Source: Omnitrophica WOR_2 bacterium RIFCSPHIGHO2_01_FULL_52_10 (lineage in GTDB: Bacteria; Omnitrophota; Gorgyraeia; Zapsychrales; Zapsychraceae). Taken from it: DNA of 14,858 bases. Numbering within the stretch: position 1 is the first letter of the stretch; every line of letters begins with the position of its first letter. Of this stretch, positions 13,606 through 14,858 are shown in pieces. Location of the stretch: the NCBI GenBank assembly GCA_001805565.1, contig MHGM01000103.1, positions 1 through 14,858 on the forward strand, read 5' to 3'. The notes beneath the pieces are model-generated. The model was not told where the DNA came from. It searched no databases and was given only the letters and a program-made list of their open reading frames with translations. A program made the translations under genes and the position numbers.

Positions 13606-14817
13606 ATGGTGAAAACGATCACATTTTTTACGTGCGGCGGATTGGAAGAACCCAGCGCGGTGGGCCGCTATCTTCCGCTGGGGAAGGAATTGGTGAGACA
13701 CGGGTTCCATATCAATTATCTGGCACTGCACCCTGATCTTCAGTCTTTGCCCGCGCGCAAGATCGCCCGGGACGGTATTGATGTGTATTTTGTCGGACAG
13801 ATGCATGTCCTTAAAAAGGGAGATAGGAAATTCTATTTTAACGCTTGGCAGCTGTCGCAGGTCATATTAAGTTCGACCGTGAATATGATCCGAACCGCGC
13901 TTTCGCTTAAGTCCGATTTATTGTATTGCTTCAAACCCCAGCCGATCAATGGATTTGCGGCCTTGGTCGCCCAATTCATCCAGCGCAAACCGCTTCTTCT
14001 GGATTGCGATGATTATGAGGCGGCATTGAACCGGTTGAACAGGTTTCAAAAAAAAATATTTGTTTTGTTCGAAAATCATTTGCCGCGGGTTGCGCGAAAG
14101 GTGACTTTTCATACGATGTTCCTGAAAGAACGTTATGTGCGCCTGGGGTTCCCGCCGGAGAAATTTGTTTTATTGCCCAATGGAGTCGATGTGCAGCGCT
14201 TCGCAAATATCGCCGCTGAAAAAGTCGACGACCTGCGCAGGCGCTTGCATTTGGAGGGCAAAAAAGTCATCCTTTACTGCGGTTCGATGAGCTTAAAATC
14301 CGGTCACGCGATCGATCTGTTGCTGAAGGCGTTTGCAATCGTCCACAAAGAGATCCCTGATGCGGTGTTATTGCTGGTCGGCGGGGGAGAGGACATTGAT
14401 CTTCTCAAGTCCCAGGTGGATACGCAATGGCGCCACGCTGTGATCTTCGTCGGCAAGGTGGACCCGGGGCAGATCCCGCTTTATATCAAGCTCGCGCATT
14501 TGAGCGTTGATCCTGTCAAAGACGAATTGGCCAATAAGGGCCGAAGCCCTTTGAAGGTTTTTGAAAGCATGGCTTTGGGCGTGCCGGTTGTCACTTCGGA
14601 TATCGGCGATCGCCGATTAATTATCGAAACGGATAAGGCGGGGTTGCTGGTACCGCTGGGTGACGCCGGGGCGCTCGCGCGAGGGTGCATTCGCATTCTA
14701 GCTGATGACACTTTGGCCGCACGCATGTCGCAAGAATGCCTGCGCATCATCAAAAAATACTATTGGTCGACCATGACGCAACGGCTCCTGGAAGACATCC
14801 CGCTTTTGAAAGAATGA
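13606..14817 (+). CDS. Family 4 (GT-B) glycosyltransferase
   Basis: A 403-residue glycosyltransferase. The N-terminus (KTITFFTCGGLEEPSAVGRY, 3-22) carries an acceptor-side Gly loop. LLDCDDYEA (131-139) and the linker LLPNGVDVQRF (189-199) follow. The donor domain has LYCGSMSLKSGHAIDLLL (223-240), LLLVGGGEDID (255-265), then KGRSPLKVFESMALGVPVVTS (311-331), where the P-L-K-V-x-E segment takes the place of the E-x7-E motif, as in many GT4 members. The ATG 13606 is 1 nt after the flippase-like gene's stop; an in-frame ATG at 13555 would overlap that gene by 50 nt and is not preferred. It shares 4 nt with the next ORF. It probably extends the same glycan as the upstream GT genes; sugar unknown. 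Confidence 0.9.
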   Translation: MVKTITFFTCGGLEEPSAVGRYLPLGKELVRHGFHINYLALHPDLQSLPARKIARDGIDVYFVGQMHVLKKGDRKFYFNAWQLSQVILSSTVNMIRTALSLKSDLLYCFKPQPINGFAALVAQFIQRKPLLLDCDDYEAALNRLNRFQKKIFVLFENHLPRVARKVTFHTMFLKERYVRLGFPPEKFVLLPNGVDVQRFANIAAEKVDDLRRRLHLEGKKVILYCGSMSLKSGHAIDLLLKAFAIVHKEIPDAVLLLVGGGEDIDLLKSQVDTQWRHAVIFVGKVDPGQIPLYIKLAHLSVDPVKDELANKGRSPLKVFESMALGVPVVTSDIGDRRLIIETDKAGLLVPLGDAGALARGCIRILADDTLAARMSQECLRIIKKYYWSTMTQRLLEDIPLLKE

Positions 14818-14858
14818 TTTTAAAAATAGCAGAGGTCGTTGGGGAAGCTCAGGCTTGC
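14814..14858 (+). CDS. Start of a further gene of the glycan operon (3' partial)
   Basis: An ATG at 14814 overlaps the preceding TGA (14815-14817) in the same ATGA arrangement used elsewhere in this operon. The frame stays open for the remaining 15 codons (MILKIAEVVGEAQAC) to the window edge. Too short to assign a family. It is called a gene on the overlap pattern and open frame only. Confidence 0.5.
   Translation, partial: MILKIAEVVGEAQAC

Overview
The window is a gene-dense stretch of chromosome from a Gram-negative-type bacterium of moderate GC. Every confident gene is on the + strand. No stretch longer than about 300 bases lacks a gene, and I see no IS element, CRISPR array or rRNA. The gene order (tilS, ftsH, folP, diadenylate cyclase, pdxJ, acpS, nnrD, queH, then glycan genes), the bactofilin and the short excisionase-like HTH proteins would fit an uncultured PVC-related lineage such as Omnitrophota. 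That placement is inference from gene content and cannot be proven from the sequence alone.

Layout: (1) 1-696 holds a 5'-truncated bactofilin fused to an excisionase-like HTH, followed by a second protein with the same kind of HTH and a C-terminal membrane anchor. (2) 729-805 is a CAT-anticodon tRNA, best read as elongator tRNA-Met. (3) 847-2428 holds an exported nuclease-fold protein that lacks its catalytic residues, overlapping tilS. (4) 2434-6300 begins with a plausible promoter and carries ftsH, folP, a membrane diadenylate cyclase (cdaA) and a 32-codon ORF resembling only the membrane anchor of CdaR/YbbR. (5) 6311-9024 carries pdxJ, acpS, a stand-alone nnrD and queH. Two unusual palindromes built from 7-bp repeats lie directly before pdxJ and across the nnrD/queH junction. 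(6) 9021-14858 is a tightly packed glycan operon: a membrane GT2, a methyltransferase, a GT4, a second methyltransferase-like protein, a UPF0104 flippase-like membrane protein, a second GT4 and the first codons of another gene, mostly joined by 4-nt overlaps or gaps of a few bases.

The genes cover tRNA maturation (TilS, QueH), membrane protein quality control (FtsH), folate, PLP, acyl-carrier and NAD(P)H-repair metabolism (FolP, PdxJ, AcpS, NnrD), c-di-AMP signalling (CdaA) and surface glycan or glycolipid assembly. The least ordinary signals are the two heptad-repeat palindromes, which share an architecture but not a sequence, the CdaR-anchor micro-ORF after cdaA, and the adjacent bactofilin-HTH and tail-anchored-HTH pair.
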